Shown here: positions 5,294-5,753 of the stretch, piece by piece
How the letters are laid out: each line of letters begins with the position of its first letter
Numbering within the stretch: the first letter of the stretch is position 1
Assembly: GCA_021158645.1 (NCBI GenBank)
Contig: JAGGUH010000073.1
Coordinates: forward strand, 1 to 5,753
Direction: 5' to 3'
DNA length: 5,753 nucleotides
DNA from: a bacterium
Lineage (GTDB): Bacteria; Patescibacteriota; Minisyncoccia; UBA6257; JAGGUH01
The notes under the pieces: model-generated
What the model was told of the DNA's origin: nothing
The model's database searches: none
Seen by the model: only the letters and a program-made list of their open reading frames with translations
Translations under genes and position numbers: made by a program

Positions 5294-5397
5294 TTTTGCC
5301 AACTGGGAGGATTTGAAATTAGAAAAATAAAAATTAAAAGAATTAAGAAAGAACAAACAACAAAACATTCTTACATTCTTAAGAATGTGAGAATGTT
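5294..5397 (+). repeat. Long direct repeat, copy 2 (orphan gene tail plus palindrome)
   Basis: This is the partner of the repeat at 3891-3986. Its coding-like part reads SLHFANWEDLKLEK and stops at TAA 5328-5330, but an in-frame TAG at 5283-5285 cuts it off from anything upstream. It is therefore an orphan C-terminal fragment. Both copies keep the order FANWED, stop, 33-37 nt, palindrome, which shows that the repeat carries an ancestral gene's 3' end and its downstream palindrome. I do not recognise the parent gene. Confidence 0.8.
5364..5397. repeat. 34-bp near-perfect palindrome, copy 2
   Basis: Arms at 5364-5380 and 5381-5397 pair over 17 positions with a single T/G exception (5372 with 5389), which would be a G-U pair in RNA. 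The core matches copy 1, and the palindrome is longer by three pairs on each side. No U-tract follows. Confidence 0.88.
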
Positions 5398-5406
5398 ATA
5401 AACATT

Positions 5407-5444
5407 TTATAATTTTATAAGTTGCCCTTATAATTTTATAAGTT
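5407..5444. repeat. Doubled 17-bp AT-rich sequence with 21-bp period
   Basis: TTATAATTTTATAAGTT occurs at 5407-5423 and again, identically, at 5428-5444, separated by GCCC. The 21-bp period is two helical turns, so a bound protein would meet both copies on the same DNA face. Each copy holds TTATAA twice. The position, 75-110 bp before the RhuM-like start, suits an operator. Confidence 0.75.
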
Positions 5445-5453
5445 ATTAAATTT

Positions 5454-5467
5454 GATAGTAAACTATC
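5454..5467. repeat. Small inverted repeat upstream of the RhuM-like gene
   Basis: GATAGT (5454-5459) and ACTATC (5462-5467) form a 6-bp inverted repeat with an AA spacer, just after the doubled 17-bp sequence. It may be a further regulatory site. It is short, so chance occurrence is possible. Confidence 0.4.
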
Positions 5468-5518
5468 TTAGTGAATTGTAAAATTTGGTAGATTTGAGAA
5501 ATTAATTAAACTTTAAAT

Positions 5519-5753
5519 ATGAGTAAAAATAATTTCCAAAAAGGCGAAATAGTTATTTACAAAACTCCTAAAAATGAGGTTGAGGTTGAGGTGCGATTTG
5601 AAAAAGAAACTGTTTGGTTAAGGCAAGATGAAATTGCTCGTCTCTATGGCAAAGAGCGTTCTGTTATTACGAAGCATATTAATAATATTTTTAGAGATAA
5701 AGAAGTGGATAAAAAAAGCAATGTGCAAAAATTGCACATTGCTGGTTCTGATA
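5519..5753 (+). CDS. RhuM-family protein, 3' end beyond the window
   Basis: The first 78 codons are present. GEIVIYKTPKNEVEVEVRFE (residues 9-28) followed by ETVWLRQDEIARLYGKERSV and ITKHINNIFRDKEVD matches the N-terminus of the RhuM ('virulence protein') family. There ETVWLTQ, a helix-turn-helix-like segment and HIxNIF are typical. NVQKLHIAGSD (68-78) fits the family continuation. The family was named from a Salmonella pathogenicity-island gene. Its biochemical function is not established, and members frequently sit inside type I restriction loci, as here. The helix-turn-helix-like stretch (about 34-57) suggests DNA binding. No strong Shine-Dalgarno site precedes ATG 5519. Codons for residues 20-25 are a short GAGGTT-type repeat. 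Any C-terminal domain, including a possible fused Fic/Doc domain, would lie outside the window. Confidence 0.88.
   Translation, partial: MSKNNFQKGEIVIYKTPKNEVEVEVRFEKETVWLRQDEIARLYGKERSVITKHINNIFRDKEVDKKSNVQKLHIAGSD

Larger units (their letters stand above)
5210..5518. other. Intergenic region between the Fic and RhuM-like genes
   Basis: This 309-bp gap has no complete gene. It holds 84 bp with nothing recognisable, direct-repeat copy 2 (5294-5397) with its orphan gene tail and palindrome, a doubled 17-bp sequence (5407-5444), a small inverted repeat (5454-5467), and an AT-rich leader before ATG 5519. A TAAAAT at 5479-5484 could be a -10 element, but no well-spaced -35 is evident. Confidence 0.6.

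Noticed and set aside
1..5753. CRISPR array, tRNA or rRNA genes, transposase
   Set aside because: No regularly spaced repeat-spacer array, cloverleaf-like sequence, rRNA-like stretch or transposase motif was seen on either strand.

Overview
This is an AT-rich, densely coding stretch of bacterial DNA with short, partly untranslated-looking gaps. It carries a restriction/defence-island gene set. The low GC, short gene leaders with mostly weak Shine-Dalgarno sites, TGA used as a stop, and the combination of Eco57I-type methylase, type I restriction debris, Fic and RhuM genes suggest a Patescibacteria/CPR-like genome. That taxonomic guess is an inference from style, not from a marker gene.

Layout, all genes on the + strand. 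(1) 1-1412: the C-terminal 469 codons of an Eco57I/type IIG-like restriction-methylation protein, with the NPPY catalytic motif and a TaqI-like specificity region. (2) 1413-1712: a strong intrinsic terminator (1493-1533), then a consensus sigma-70 promoter (1570-1597) and a leader of about 110 nt. (3) 1713-2675: a probable operon of three small genes: an uncharacterised 128-aa protein, a 94-aa stand-alone GIY-YIG nuclease-like protein and a very basic 48-aa protein. The octamer AAAGGTCG occurs once upstream of each of the three, each time able to sit in a hairpin loop. A long composite hairpin (2683-2727) closes the module.

(4) 2753-3921: what looks like a collapsed type I restriction operon. 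It has a short peptide matching the C-terminal end of HsdS, an intact 303-aa gene with an Abi_C/HEPN-like N-terminal half, and a 55-codon piece resembling the HsdR N-terminus. The gene pieces are close-packed or overlapping. (5) 3891-5397: a 358-aa Fic-family AMPylase-like gene bracketed by two diverged direct repeats of about 100 bp. Each repeat contains the same gene tail (FANWED, then a stop) followed by a 28-34 bp palindrome built on ATTCTTAAGAAT. The fic promoter carries four TGTTRCAY half-sites, consistent with autoregulation through the protein's C-terminal winged helix. (6) 5398-5753: an AT-rich regulatory gap with a 17-bp sequence repeated at a 21-bp period, then the first 78 codons of a RhuM-family gene running off the window.

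Read together, the window looks like a remodelled defence locus in which a type IIG system, small nuclease genes and Fic/RhuM accessory genes have been shuffled around the remains of a type I system. The most distinctive signals are the repeat-flanked fic cassette, the loop-presented GGTCG motif before each small gene, and the four-site fic operator.
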